Below, in pieces: positions 27,087 to 39,175 of a DNA stretch of 64,000 bases. Source of the DNA: Roseomonas sp. GC11 (lineage in GTDB: Bacteria; Pseudomonadota; Alphaproteobacteria; Acetobacterales; Acetobacteraceae); NCBI RefSeq assembly GCF_024437745.1, contig NZ_JANFNY010000008.1, forward strand, positions 1 through 64,000. Direction: 5' to 3'. Within the stretch, counting starts at the first letter, position 1. Each line of letters opens with the position of its first letter. Under the pieces are notes generated by a model. That model had not been told where the DNA came from. It made no database searches and saw nothing but the letters and a program-made list of their open reading frames with translations. The translations under genes were made by a program, and so were the position numbers.

Positions 27087-28031
27087 ATGCCGATCCATAT
27101 CCCCCGGGGCTGGGAATTGCCGGACTCCGCCGCCACGCCGGAGCATCTGGTGCTGGGGCGGCGCCGGGCGATGGGGCTGGGGGCCGGGCTGATCGCCGGC
27201 GGCCTCGCCGCCCCGGCCCTGGCCCAGGCGCCCGCCTCCGGCCTGGCGGCGATGCGCAACACCCGCTACCCCGCCGAACGCGCCCTGACCCCGGAGCGCG
27301 ATGCCACCAGCTACAACAACTACTACGAGTTCGGCAGCAGCAAGAGCGTGGCCGCCACCGCCCAGCGCCTGCCGCTTCGCCCCTGGAGCATCAAGCTGGA
27401 AGGGCTGGTCGAGAAGCCGCAGGAAATCGGGCTGGACGACCTCCTGAAGCGCGTCAGCCTGGAAGAGCGCGTCCTGCGGCACCGCTGCGTCGAGGCCTGG
27501 GCCATGACCGTGCCCTGGACCGGCTTCGCCATGAGCGAGCTGCTGAAAATCGCCGCCCCGCTGGCCAGCGCGAAATACGTCGTGTTCGAGACGCTGCGCG
27601 ACCCCGCCATTATGCCCGGCCTGCGCCAGAGCTGGTATCCCTGGCCCTATATCGAGGGCTGCACCATCGCCGAGGCGGCGAATGAAATGTGCTTCATGGC
27701 GGTGGGCCTCTATGGCAAGCCGCTGCCGCCGCAGAATGGCGGGCCGCTGCGCGTGCTCTTTCCCTGGAAATACGGGTTCAAGAGCGGCAAGTCCCTCGCC
27801 ACCATCCGCTTCACCGAGACCCGGCCGGTCAGCTTCTGGGAGAAGCTGCAATCCAGCGAATACGGCTTCTGGGCCAATGTGAACCCCGAGGTGCCGCATC
27901 CGCGCTGGAGCCAGGCCACCGAGCGCCTCCTCGGCAGCGATGAGCGCGTGCCGACGAAGCTCTTCAATGGTTATGGCGCCTTTGTCGCCGATCTTTATCA
28001 GGGGCTGGAGAAGGAACGGCTCTTCGTGTGA
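27087..28031 (+). CDS. msrP: Periplasmic methionine sulfoxide reductase, molybdopterin subunit
   Basis: MsrP (YedY) repairs oxidised methionine in periplasmic proteins using a molybdopterin cofactor. The protein has 314 residues with a Tat-type leader (RRRAMGLGAGLIAGG) around 25-46. The Mo-ligating Cys is C134 in RHRCVEAWAMTVPW. The cofactor pocket motifs YNNYYEFG and FPWKYGFKSGKSL are intact. ATG 27087 has AGGGAGA upstream. The partner MsrQ haem membrane subunit is normally the next gene but is absent here; the neighbouring DNA is two hairpins and a convergent NUDIX gene. Confidence 0.93.
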   Translation: MPIHIPRGWELPDSAATPEHLVLGRRRAMGLGAGLIAGGLAAPALAQAPASGLAAMRNTRYPAERALTPERDATSYNNYYEFGSSKSVAATAQRLPLRPWSIKLEGLVEKPQEIGLDDLLKRVSLEERVLRHRCVEAWAMTVPWTGFAMSELLKIAAPLASAKYVVFETLRDPAIMPGLRQSWYPWPYIEGCTIAEAANEMCFMAVGLYGKPLPPQNGGPLRVLFPWKYGFKSGKSLATIRFTETRPVSFWEKLQSSEYGFWANVNPEVPHPRWSQATERLLGSDERVPTKLFNGYGAFVADLYQGLEKERLFV

Positions 28032-28039
28032 CAGGGAGA

Positions 28040-28058
28040 GCAGGGGCTCCGCCCCTGC
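28040..28058. terminator. Hairpin 1 after msrP
   Basis: GCAGGGGC and GCCCCTGC form a perfect 8-bp stem around a 3-base loop, 9 bases past the msrP stop and between convergent genes. It has no T-run. Confidence 0.5.
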
Positions 28059-28065
28059 GACCCCG

Positions 28066-28088
28066 CCGGGGTAGCAGGGCTACCCCGG
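28066..28088. terminator. Hairpin 2 after msrP
   Basis: CCGGGGTAGC and GCTACCCCGG form a perfect 10-bp stem with an AGG loop. It lies just before the end of the convergent NUDIX gene. The two hairpins in series resemble the layout of the GC-rich repeats at 24219 and 43088. Confidence 0.5.
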
Positions 28089-28097
28089 ACCCCGCCC

Positions 28098-28538
28098 TCA
28101 GGGGAGCTCGGCGAGGCGGCGGCGGCCCTCGGCGATGGCACGCAGTGCCTCGGGCCAGAGGCCGAGGCCGGCCACCTCCCCGGGGGAGAACCAGCGCGCC
28201 TCGCTGACGTCATCCCCGGCCACCGGCTCGCCCGACAGCCAGCGCCCGGCGAAGTCGATGATGGTGTAGTGGAAGCGCACCCGGCCCGCCGCATCCTCGG
28301 TCAGGGCATCCACCACCACAGCCAGGGCCAGCGGGCCGACCTCGATGCCCGTCTCCTCGCGCAATTCACGCCGCGCGGCGGCCTCGGCCGTCTCGCCCAG
28401 ATGCTGCGCCCCGCCGGGGATGGACCACTCCCCCTGGCGCGGGGGCTTGCCGCGGCGGACCAGCAGCACATCCTCCCCCCGGAAGGCGATCAGGCCAATC
28501 CCGACCCAGGGGCGGTCCGGGTAGTCCCGCGCGCTCAC
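28098..28538 (-). CDS. NUDIX hydrolase
   Basis: Pyrophosphohydrolase of about 146 residues that cleaves a nucleoside diphosphate linked to another group. The complete Nudix box is present: a Gly, five residues, Glu, seven residues, then RELREETGI. The N-terminal strand region VGIGLIAFRGEDVLLVRRG and GEWSIPGGAQHLGE resemble the ADP-ribose/MutT-like group. The start is taken as the GTG at 28538, which overlaps the stop of the upstream DUF4340 gene (GTGA). A longer frame exists upstream but only encodes a Cys/Pro repeat read from the DUF4340 tail in another frame. Confidence 0.85.
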   Translation of the reverse strand: MSARDYPDRPWVGIGLIAFRGEDVLLVRRGKPPRQGEWSIPGGAQHLGETAEAAARRELREETGIEVGPLALAVVVDALTEDAAGRVRFHYTIIDFAGRWLSGEPVAGDDVSEARWFSPGEVAGLGLWPEALRAIAEGRRRLAELP

Positions 28539-29641
28539 GGGCGACCAGGGGCAGGAGGGGGGGCAGGAGGGGGGGCAGGAGGGGGGGCAGGAGGGGGGGC
28601 AGGAGGGGGGGCAGGAGAGGGGGCTGGGGCGGCGGCGGGTTCCGGCCTCAGGGCTTCCAGCCGGGGCAGCAGGCTCTTCTCGCGCCATTCGGGAACCTGA
28701 TAGGCCCAGCCCTGCCAGCGCCCATTCAGCGCCGCCGCCTCCGGGCTGTCCCCCTCGGCCTTCAGCAGCAGCCAGAGCGCGGCCTCCTTCCGGCGCAGCG
28801 CCACCGTGATGGCGAGGCCATCGGTGAAGCCGAAGCGCGCTGTGCCCAGCAGATCACCCGGCACATCGGCCGCGCGCTGCACGTCAGTCAGCGTCAGGAA
28901 TTCGAAGGCCCCGGCGATGGCGTCGATGGTGGCGGGTTCGGGCGCGGGGGTATCGGCCGGCTCGGTGATGGCCAGCCGCCCCTCCGGCCCGCCATCGGCC
29001 CGGCGCAGTTCCAGCGGCGCCTCGCCCTCCCGCCGGATGCTGGCGGAGAGCATCCGGTCGCGCGGCAGATTGGCGATGTCGCGGTCGATCCAGAGCTGGG
29101 CATCCGCCTCCAGCGGCAGGCGGCCTTCGGCCAGCCAGGTCTGGCTGTCGCCGGGGCGGCGGACATAGACGCTCTCCGGCACATTCCCCTGCACCCGCAC
29201 ACGGCGCCGGCCCACCAGCAATTCGGCGATCGGCTGCCCCGCCCCGTCCAGCACCCGCAGCAGCGAGGCGGTGGAGCCAGGCTTGCCGATCTCCTCCAGC
29301 CCCAGCCGCTCGAAATTCTCCGGGTTGGTGGTGCGCGGCTCGGTCAGGCGCAGCTCGGTCAGGCCGACCAGGATTTCCCGCACCTTCTCCTGCCGCACCG
29401 GATAGCCGGCGGTATCGGGCAGCACCCAGAGATCGCCCGGCCGGCGCAGCAGGGTCAGGCTGGCCTCGTGCCGCCGCACCTCGATGCGCATGGCCCCGGC
29501 GAGGCGGGCGGCGAGATTCTGGAACATCAGCGGCGCGGTGCCGGGGTCGCGCGGCGCCGGGCCGCCCTGGCCCAGCGCGAGCACGGCAGCGGCCGAGGCC
29601 AGCGCGGCCCCGCCCAGAATCAACAGGCTCCGGCGTTCCAT
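28535..29641 (-). CDS. DUF4340-domain protein with proline-rich tail
   Basis: Predicted envelope protein of 368 residues. It has an N-terminal membrane anchor or signal (about residues 6-24) and then the DUF4340 pattern (WVLPDTAGYPVRQEKVREILVGLTEL; LRVLDGAGQPIAELLVG). The last 30 or so residues are a PAPP repeat coded by a 12-bp tandem repeat, probably a flexible tail. DUF4340 genes usually sit beside GldG/GldF-type ABC systems, as here; the protein is thought to work with them, but its biochemical role is unknown. Confidence 0.82.
   Translation of the reverse strand: MERRSLLILGGAALASAAAVLALGQGGPAPRDPGTAPLMFQNLAARLAGAMRIEVRRHEASLTLLRRPGDLWVLPDTAGYPVRQEKVREILVGLTELRLTEPRTTNPENFERLGLEEIGKPGSTASLLRVLDGAGQPIAELLVGRRRVRVQGNVPESVYVRRPGDSQTWLAEGRLPLEADAQLWIDRDIANLPRDRMLSASIRREGEAPLELRRADGGPEGRLAITEPADTPAPEPATIDAIAGAFEFLTLTDVQRAADVPGDLLGTARFGFTDGLAITVALRRKEAALWLLLKAEGDSPEAAALNGRWQGWAYQVPEWREKSLLPRLEALRPEPAAAPAPSPAPPPAPPPAPPPAPPPAPPPAPGRP
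28547..28622. repeat. 12-bp tandem repeat within the DUF4340 gene
   Basis: About six copies of GGGGGGCAGGAG in direct tandem. On the minus strand the repeat codes for Pro-Ala-Pro-Pro units at the C-terminus of the DUF4340 protein. The unit is a multiple of three, so gain or loss of copies would change tail length without a frameshift. It directly precedes the coupled start of the NUDIX gene. Confidence 0.88.
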
Positions 29642-29654
29642 GGCCTCTTCCTCC

Positions 29655-31607
29655 TCAGGCGCGGGCGGCGGCGCGGCGCCGGCTGCGCAGCACCGCCAGC
29701 CCCAGGGCGAAGGCCGTCAGCAGCGCCGGGACCAGGGCGATGTTAAGGATCCGCAGCCTGCGCTCCAGCCCCTCGATATCCCGCCGCAATTCCAGCTGCA
29801 CGGCGCGCAGCTGGCCGCGCGTGGCGACGATCTCGGCCCGCGCGCGGTCGATCTCGGCGCGCTGGTCGGGGGTGATGACGCTCTGGGTGGTATTGCGCTC
29901 GCCCGACGCGGCGGTCCCCTGGCGCAGCTGGCGCAGGCGGCGCTCAGTGGCCTCCAGCCGCTGGGTCAGCGCCTGCTCGGTCTGGCGGTAATGCGCCTCC
30001 GCCTCGCGCCGCATCTCCTCCACCACGCCGAAGGGGCGCAGCGACTCCCCGCGCGAGCGCAGGCTGATCAGCGCATCGCCGCCGGCCAGCGTGTCCGTCA
30101 GGTTGGCGATCAGCGCGCCATTGTCGCTGAAGGGCGTGGCCACCTGCTGGCCGAAGAAATCCTGCACCTGGACCCAGAAGCGGTCCTCCAGCAGGTCCGA
30201 ATCATTGGCGATGACGAGGTTGGCCGGCCCCGTGCTCTGCGCCAGATGGGCGGGGAAATCGGCCGGGCGCGTGGTGCCCTCGGGCGGCGGCGGCGGGCCG
30301 TCGGGGAAGGCGCTGCGCAGGATGCCGCGGGCGCGCGCCACCAGCACATAGCGCTGCCCGTCGGGCTTGAAGCCGGCCAGGAGCTGCGCCGGGTTCGGGT
30401 TGCTGCGCACCTTCGCCGCATCCACCAGCATGGCGCGGTCGCTGCTGGTGATCAGCGGCGTGAACTCGATGCCCGCGCCCTCCCGGCGCCGCACGGGGCC
30501 GGCCGAGGCAAAGGTGACCTGCTGGAGGTCCGCCGTCGCCACATCGCCATGGCTGAGGGAGTCCCCCGTGGCGTTGAACCAGGCGAGATAGTCCACCGCC
30601 TGGAGCCGGTCCTGCGGATTGGCGCGCACGCGCCAGGCCCCGCGCTGGTCCAGCACCACCTTGTCCGCCGGCGTCTCGATGCCCCAGGCATTCAGCAGCC
30701 GGTCCAGGCTGGAGGCGGTCTCGGCCGGCGGCTGGCCCATCGGGCCGGGGCGGCTGGCCTGGCCCTCGCTGTGCGGGTCCGTCATCACGAAGAGCTTGCC
30801 GCCGCGCATGACGAACTGGTCGATGGCGTAGAGCGTCGTCTCCGGCAGGCCCTGCGGCTGGGCGATGATCAGCACCTGCGTATCGGCCGGGATCACCGGC
30901 GTATCGGCAGCCACCTCGCGCAGGGTGAAGAACTGGCGCAGCTGGTTGGCCACGACATAGGGCTGCCCGGCGCCGGGGACGCGCATCATCATGGCCCGCG
31001 GGTCGCCATTCACCGGCAGGGCCGAGAGCAGCCCGACCACCGGGCGCTTCGGGTTGGACAGCTCATAGACCAGCCGCGTCAGGTCGTATTCCAGGAAGCG
31101 CTCGCGCTCCGGCTGGAGGAAGGGCAGCACCCGCTCGTCATCCAGCAGATTATGCCCGGCGAGGCCGAAATAGACCTGCTCGCCGGACTGGTCAATCGGC
31201 ACGGCCTGGATGCCGGCGGCCATCGCCCGGTCCTCGGTGTCCGAATAAGGCTCGGGGTCGAGGTATTCGAGGCGGATCCTGCCCTCGGAGACAGCGGCGT
31301 ATTCCTGCAGCATCTCCCGCACCCGGTCGGCATAGGCGCCATAGAGCGGGATGCTGCTGCCGAGGCGGCTGGAATAGTAGAGCCGCAGCGTGATCGGGTC
31401 CTGCAACCCGGTCAGCACCTGCCGCGTGCCGTCGGAGAGGGTGTAGAGATGCTGCTGCGTCAGGTCGAGCCGCAGGCGCGGCAGGGCCCGGTCCACCAGC
31501 AGGTTGGCCGAGACCGCCAGCACCAGCGCCGCCCCCAGCCCGCCCAGGGAATAGGCGAGGCGGCGGGAGGCGGGCTTCGGCGCGGGAAGGGGGGTGGCGT
31601 CGCTCAT
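29655..31607 (-). CDS. GldG-type ABC transporter auxiliary protein
   Basis: Large envelope protein of 650 residues with one N-terminal membrane helix (about 17-38), a long periplasmic part and one C-terminal helix (about 622-640). The first segment, RLDLTQQHLYTLSDGTRQVL, is diagnostic of the GldG/ABC_transp_aux family, as is MRGGKLFVMTDPHSE. A coiled-coil-like, charged region at about 545-615 precedes the last helix. It belongs with the permease and ATPase upstream. In Bacteroidetes GldAFG supports gliding, but in proteobacteria its substrate is unknown. Confidence 0.88.
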   Translation of the reverse strand: MSDATPLPAPKPASRRLAYSLGGLGAALVLAVSANLLVDRALPRLRLDLTQQHLYTLSDGTRQVLTGLQDPITLRLYYSSRLGSSIPLYGAYADRVREMLQEYAAVSEGRIRLEYLDPEPYSDTEDRAMAAGIQAVPIDQSGEQVYFGLAGHNLLDDERVLPFLQPERERFLEYDLTRLVYELSNPKRPVVGLLSALPVNGDPRAMMMRVPGAGQPYVVANQLRQFFTLREVAADTPVIPADTQVLIIAQPQGLPETTLYAIDQFVMRGGKLFVMTDPHSEGQASRPGPMGQPPAETASSLDRLLNAWGIETPADKVVLDQRGAWRVRANPQDRLQAVDYLAWFNATGDSLSHGDVATADLQQVTFASAGPVRRREGAGIEFTPLITSSDRAMLVDAAKVRSNPNPAQLLAGFKPDGQRYVLVARARGILRSAFPDGPPPPPEGTTRPADFPAHLAQSTGPANLVIANDSDLLEDRFWVQVQDFFGQQVATPFSDNGALIANLTDTLAGGDALISLRSRGESLRPFGVVEEMRREAEAHYRQTEQALTQRLEATERRLRQLRQGTAASGERNTTQSVITPDQRAEIDRARAEIVATRGQLRAVQLELRRDIEGLERRLRILNIALVPALLTAFALGLAVLRSRRRAAARA

Positions 31608-31610
31608 GGC

Positions 31611-32342
31611 TCAGTCCGCCTTGCGATGGTCAACGGCCACGGCATTGGCGAAGAGCCAGAAGCCGATGAAGCTGGCGAAGAAGACGAGGTCGCGCAGCGC
31701 CACCACGCCGCGCGCGAAGCCGCCCAGCCGCTCGGTGACCGAGAGGCCGCGGGCGATCTCCGCCAGCAGCGGCAGGCGGACGGAGAGGAACTCCGTCACC
31801 ACCGGGCTGCCGGCGGCGGCGAAGAGGAAGCACACCGCGACGGCCAGGACAAAGGCGATGACCTGGTTCTTGGTCAGGGCCGAGATGGCCGCGCCCACCG
31901 CCAGATAGGCCCCCGCCACCAGCAGGCAGCCGAGATAGCCGGTGAGGATGACGCCATTATCCGGCTCGCCCAGATAGTTGACGGTGAGCACCAGCGGGAA
32001 GGTCAGCGCCAGGGCGATGGCGCAGAAGGCCCAGGCCGCCAGGAACTTGCCCAGCACCGCCTGCCCCTGGGTGAGCGGCAGGGTCAGCAGCAGCTCGATG
32101 GTGCCGAGGCGCCGTTCCTCCGCCCAGAGCCGCATGGTCAGGGCGGGGACGAGGAAGAGGAACAGCCAGGGGACGAAGCCGAAGAAGGGCTGCAGATCCG
32201 CCGTGCCGCGGCCGAAGAAATTGCCCAGCGTAAAGGTCAGCGCCCCGGACATCACCAGGAAGATGACGATGAAGACACAGGCGACGGGGGTGGCGAAATA
32301 GCCGGCCAGCTCGCGCCGCGCGATGGTGAGGGCGGGGCGCAT
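31611..32342 (-). CDS. GldF-type ABC permease
   Basis: ABC-2-type membrane subunit of 243 residues with six predicted helices. Motifs RRELAGYFATPVACVFIVIFLVMSG and MRLWAEERRLGTIELLLTLPLT are typical of the GldF/NatB group. It overlaps the ATPase gene by one base and ends 3 bases before the GldG-type start. Confidence 0.9.
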   Translation of the reverse strand: MRPALTIARRELAGYFATPVACVFIVIFLVMSGALTFTLGNFFGRGTADLQPFFGFVPWLFLFLVPALTMRLWAEERRLGTIELLLTLPLTQGQAVLGKFLAAWAFCAIALALTFPLVLTVNYLGEPDNGVILTGYLGCLLVAGAYLAVGAAISALTKNQVIAFVLAVAVCFLFAAAGSPVVTEFLSVRLPLLAEIARGLSVTERLGGFARGVVALRDLVFFASFIGFWLFANAVAVDHRKAD

Positions 32343-33070
32343 CAGGCGGCGTCCTTCGGCAGGGTGAGGGCGCGGAAGACAGCCTCCAGCGAGGGGCCGC
32401 GCCGGGCGAGATCAGCCGGGGTGGCATCGGCCAGCACCCTGCCGCGCGCGATGATGATGGCGCGGGTGCAGAGGACCGAGACCTCTTCCAGGATATGGGT
32501 GGAGATGATGATGGCCTTGTGCGGCGCCATCTGGCCGATCAGGCGGCGCACCTCGTGCTTCTGGTTGGGGTCGAGGCCATCGGTCGGCTCGTCGAGCACC
32601 AGAACCGGCGGGTCGTGCAACAACGATTGCGCAAGGCCGACACGGCGCTTGAAGCCCTTCGAGAGGGTTTCCACCGGCTGCAGCCGCACCCCCTCCAGCA
32701 TGGTGAGGCGCATGGCATGGGCCACGCGGTCCGCCGCCTCGCTGCCATGGAAGCCGCGCACCCGCGCGACGAAGCTCAGGAAGGCGGAGACCGTCATCTC
32801 CGGATAGGTCGGCGCGCCCTCCGGCAGGTAGCCGAGGTTGCGCTTGGCGGCCACGGGGCGGTCCACCACATCCTCGCCGCAGATGCGGGCGGTGCCGGCG
32901 CTCGGCGTCATGAAGCCGGCCAGCATCTTCATGGTGGTGGATTTGCCCGCCCCGTTCGGGCCGAGGAAGCCGAGCACCTCGCCCCGGGCCACGGTGAAGG
33001 ACACGTCGTCGACGGCGGTGAAGCCGCCGAACCGCTTGGTGAGGCGGTCGATCTCGATCAGCGCGGGCAA
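32342..33070 (-). CDS. GldA-type ABC ATPase
   Basis: ATPase of the Gld-type system, 242 residues. Walker A GPNGAGKST is at 37-45, the signature is LSKGFKRRVGLAQSL (a K replaces the second G of LSGG, as is usual in this group), Walker B is VLVLDEPTDGLDPNQ and the H-loop is ISTHILEEV. First gene of the block of five (ATPase, permease, GldG, DUF4340, NUDIX), all on the minus strand with minimal gaps. Confidence 0.9.
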   Translation of the reverse strand: MPALIEIDRLTKRFGGFTAVDDVSFTVARGEVLGFLGPNGAGKSTTMKMLAGFMTPSAGTARICGEDVVDRPVAAKRNLGYLPEGAPTYPEMTVSAFLSFVARVRGFHGSEAADRVAHAMRLTMLEGVRLQPVETLSKGFKRRVGLAQSLLHDPPVLVLDEPTDGLDPNQKHEVRRLIGQMAPHKAIIISTHILEEVSVLCTRAIIIARGRVLADATPADLARRGPSLEAVFRALTLPKDAA

Positions 33071-33186
33071 GCGGGCATTCCCCTGAAGGAGCGAAGTGCT
33101 CCGGGTTTAATCGGGGCAGGGGCCATTGCAACCCCTTGGCCTGTATCGAAGCGTGGCATCGCGTGGCGGAAGGGCACCCCGCCGGT

Positions 33187-35238
33187 TCAGCCGGCGGCCA
33201 GCGGGGCCAGGGTGAGGTCATGCCCGAACAGCGCCAGCAGGAGCCGCGCCGCCCGCCCGCGCGGAGTGGCGGAGAGGTCCGGGTCCTTCTCCAGCAGCAG
33301 GGCGGCATCCTGGTGGGCCATGCGGATCAGCCCGCCATGGCGCTGCGGGTCGGCGAGCCGCCGGCCCATATGCCCGGCCTGCCGCACCCCCAGCGCATCG
33401 CCGCCGCCGCGGTAATCCAGGTCGGCATCGGCGATGACGAAGCCGTCCTGCGTCTCGCGCAGCACGGCGAGGCGGCGCTGCTCCGAGTCGTTCAGCTCGG
33501 CCGAGGGCAGCAGCAGGCAGAAGGACTGCGCCTTGCCCCGCCCTACCCGCCCGCGCAGCTGGTGCAGGGCGGCGAGGCCGAAGCGCTCCGCCTGCTCGAT
33601 GATCATGATGGTCGCCTCCGGCACATCCACGCCCACCTCGACCACGGTGGTGGCGACCAGCAGCTGCGCCCGGCCGGCGGCGAAATCGGCCAGGGCGGCC
33701 TCGCGCACATCCAGCTTCTGCGCGCCATGGGCGAGGCGCACCTTCCCCCCGAAAATGGCAGCCAGCTCGGCATAGGTGGTCTCGGCGGCGGCATTGTCGT
33801 GCTTCTCGCCTTCCTCGACGGCGCGCACCACCCAATAGGCGCGGTGCCCCTCGGCGAAGGCGGCGCGCAGCCGGGCCACCAGCTCCTCCCGCCGCTCGCG
33901 GCTGACGATGCGGGTGATGATGGGCTGCCGCCCGGCGGGCAGGCCCTCCAGCCGGCTCACCGCCATCTCGCCCCACTGGGTCAGCAGCAGGGTGCGGGGG
34001 ATGGGGGTGGCGGTCATCACCAGCACGTCGGTCGTGCCCTTCTCGGTCAGCGCCAGGCGCTGGGCGACGCCGAAGCGGTGCTGCTCATCCACCACCACGA
34101 GGCCGAGATCGCGGAAGACCACCCCTTCCTCGATCAGCGCATGGGTGCCGATGACGAGGGGGATGGTGCCATCCGCGAGCCCCGCCAGGACACGCCGGCG
34201 CTCCTTCCCCTTCACCGAGCCGGCGAGCAGGGCGCAGGCCACCCCGGCGGCGCCGGCCAGCTTCTCCAGTGTGCGGAGATGCTGGCGGGCGAGCAGCTCG
34301 GTGGGGGCCATCAGCGCCGCCTGGGCGCCGCCCTCCACCGCGCGCAGCATGGCCATGACGGCCACCAGCGTCTTGCCGGCGCCGACATCGCCCTGCAACA
34401 GGCGCAGCATGCGGCGCGGCGCGGCGAGATCGGCATCGATCTCGGCGATGGCGCGGGCCTGCCCCGGGGTGGGCGGGTGGCCGAAGGCGTGCAGGGCGGC
34501 GGCGCGCAGGCGACTGTCGCCGGTCAGGCTGCGGCCGGGGCGTTGCAGCACGCTGCGCCGCACCAGCCCGATGGCCAGCTGCCCGGCCAGCAATTCGTCA
34601 TAGGCGAGGCGGTCGCGCGGGGCGTCCTCCGGGGCCTCCTCCGGGGCCTGGAGGGCATGCAGCGCGGCGGCGAAGCCCGGCCAGCGGCGGCGCGCCAGCA
34701 GGTGCGGGTCCTGCCATTCCGGCAACTCGGGCAGCAGGGCCAGGGCCTCGGCCATCGCCCGGCCGAGGTCGCGCTGGCTCAACCCCTTGGCCAGCGGCCA
34801 GATGGGCTGGAGGTCGGGGATGACATCGGGCGGCTCGACGAAATCCGGCGCCTCCATCTGCCAGCGGTCGCGGAAGCGCTTCATCCGGCCGGAGACGCGG
34901 CGCGGCGCCCCCTCCGGGTAGATCCGCCCGAGCCAGGGGCCGAGCCAGGAGCGGCGGCCGAAATAGATGAGGTCCACCGGACCCTCGGCCGAGTCGCAGC
35001 GCACCGCCCAGGGCTGCACCGGGCTGCCCGGCGGAGCGATGCCGAGCACGCGCACCGCCAGGGTGGCGGCCTCGCCCTCACGCGGCTGGGTGTTGCGGCG
35101 GTCCTGGTAGCGCTCGGGCAGGTGGAAGAGCAGATCCATCACCCGCCCGCCCCCGACCAGGGCGGCAAGGCGCTTCCGCTTCTCCTCCGGTGCGGGCAGG
35201 CTGTCGAGCGGCGCGAAAAGCGGCGCCACACGATCCAT
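33187..35238 (-). CDS. recG: ATP-dependent DNA helicase RecG
   Basis: Branch-migration helicase that processes stalled forks and Holliday junctions, 683 residues, near the family length. It has an N-terminal wedge domain, Walker A GDVGAGKT near 283, Walker B as DEQHRFGV near 382, TATPIPRT, and the C-terminal RGRVGRGKAQSFC followed by the TRG-type segment DADLDYRGGGDALGVRQAGH. The start at 35238 is preferred to an ATG ten codons upstream because it fits the usual N-terminus. It is divergent from sdhE-mfd, an arrangement seen in alphaproteobacteria. Confidence 0.96.
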   Translation of the reverse strand: MDRVAPLFAPLDSLPAPEEKRKRLAALVGGGRVMDLLFHLPERYQDRRNTQPREGEAATLAVRVLGIAPPGSPVQPWAVRCDSAEGPVDLIYFGRRSWLGPWLGRIYPEGAPRRVSGRMKRFRDRWQMEAPDFVEPPDVIPDLQPIWPLAKGLSQRDLGRAMAEALALLPELPEWQDPHLLARRRWPGFAAALHALQAPEEAPEDAPRDRLAYDELLAGQLAIGLVRRSVLQRPGRSLTGDSRLRAAALHAFGHPPTPGQARAIAEIDADLAAPRRMLRLLQGDVGAGKTLVAVMAMLRAVEGGAQAALMAPTELLARQHLRTLEKLAGAAGVACALLAGSVKGKERRRVLAGLADGTIPLVIGTHALIEEGVVFRDLGLVVVDEQHRFGVAQRLALTEKGTTDVLVMTATPIPRTLLLTQWGEMAVSRLEGLPAGRQPIITRIVSRERREELVARLRAAFAEGHRAYWVVRAVEEGEKHDNAAAETTYAELAAIFGGKVRLAHGAQKLDVREAALADFAAGRAQLLVATTVVEVGVDVPEATIMIIEQAERFGLAALHQLRGRVGRGKAQSFCLLLPSAELNDSEQRRLAVLRETQDGFVIADADLDYRGGGDALGVRQAGHMGRRLADPQRHGGLIRMAHQDAALLLEKDPDLSATPRGRAARLLLALFGHDLTLAPLAAG

Positions 35239-35302
35239 TTCGGCCTCTCGGGCTGACACGATTCCCATCCGCCTCTATATGCCAGCCTCCAGAGGCCGCG
35301 AC

Positions 35303-35640
35303 ATGTCCCAGACCGATCAAACCTCCCCTGACGAAAATTCCCCCGAACTCTCCCCGCGCCGGCGGCGGCTCCTGTTCCGCGCCAACCACCGCGGCACCAA
35401 GGAGACGGACCTGATGGTGGGCGGCTTCGTCAACCGCAACATCGCCACCTTCACCGAGGGCGAGCTGGACGAGCTGGAATCGGTGCTGGAACTGCTGGAT
35501 GTCGATCTGGCGGACTGGCTCTCCGGCCGCCGCCCCATCCCGGCGGAGGTGGCCAGCCCCATGCTCTCCCGCATGGCCGAGGAATGCTCGCGCCGTGGCG
35601 CCGGCGTGCCCGAGGGCGCGCGCGAGGCCATGCCGCGCGG

Positions 35641-35644
<4 letters not shown>
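35303..35644 (+). CDS. sdhE: Succinate dehydrogenase assembly factor SdhE
   Basis: Small soluble protein of 113 residues that helps attach FAD covalently to the flavoprotein subunit of succinate dehydrogenase. The conserved RGxxE motif appears as NHRGTKETDLMVGGF. The helical DUF339 core (FTEGELDELESVLELLDVDLADWLSG) is complete. The N-terminal 24 residues are a charged extension. It overlaps mfd by 4 bases (ATGA). Confidence 0.92.
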
Positions 35645-39081
<3,437 letters not shown>

Positions 39082-39130
39082 CCGCTGCCGGGCGCCAGCG
39101 GCGCCCGGCCCTGGCAGAAAAGAAGGGGGC

Positions 39131-39160
39131 GCGGGGGAATGCTTTCCCCCGCCTCTTTTT
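39131..39160 (+). terminator. Intrinsic terminator of mfd
   Basis: GCGGGGGAA pairs with TTCCCCCGC around a TGCT loop (39131-39152), followed by CTCTTTTT. This is the clearest classical rho-independent terminator in the window, 50 bases past the mfd stop. A second GC-only hairpin lies between at about 39087-39109. Confidence 0.8.
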
Positions 39161-39175
39161 GCTGCCCTTCGCTCC

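Noticed and set aside
28547-28622. Possible CRISPR-like array
   Set aside because: The units are 12 bp in direct contact with no spacers; it is a microsatellite inside a coding region.
28539-28688. N-terminal extension of the NUDIX protein with a Cys-Pro-Pro repeat
   Set aside because: This segment only reads the DUF4340 tandem repeat in another frame. The GTG at 28538 overlapping the DUF4340 stop gives a normal NUDIX length.
29484-32807. A 1107-residue open frame on the plus strand
   Set aside because: Antisense of the Gld-type and DUF4340 genes; low-complexity His/Gln/Arg composition and no recognisable motif.
33088-33102. GGAGC-GAAGT-GCTCC hairpin between recG and the Gld-type ATPase gene
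   Set aside because: A 5-bp stem without a T-run, upstream of the gene it would serve; too weak to call a terminator or riboswitch.
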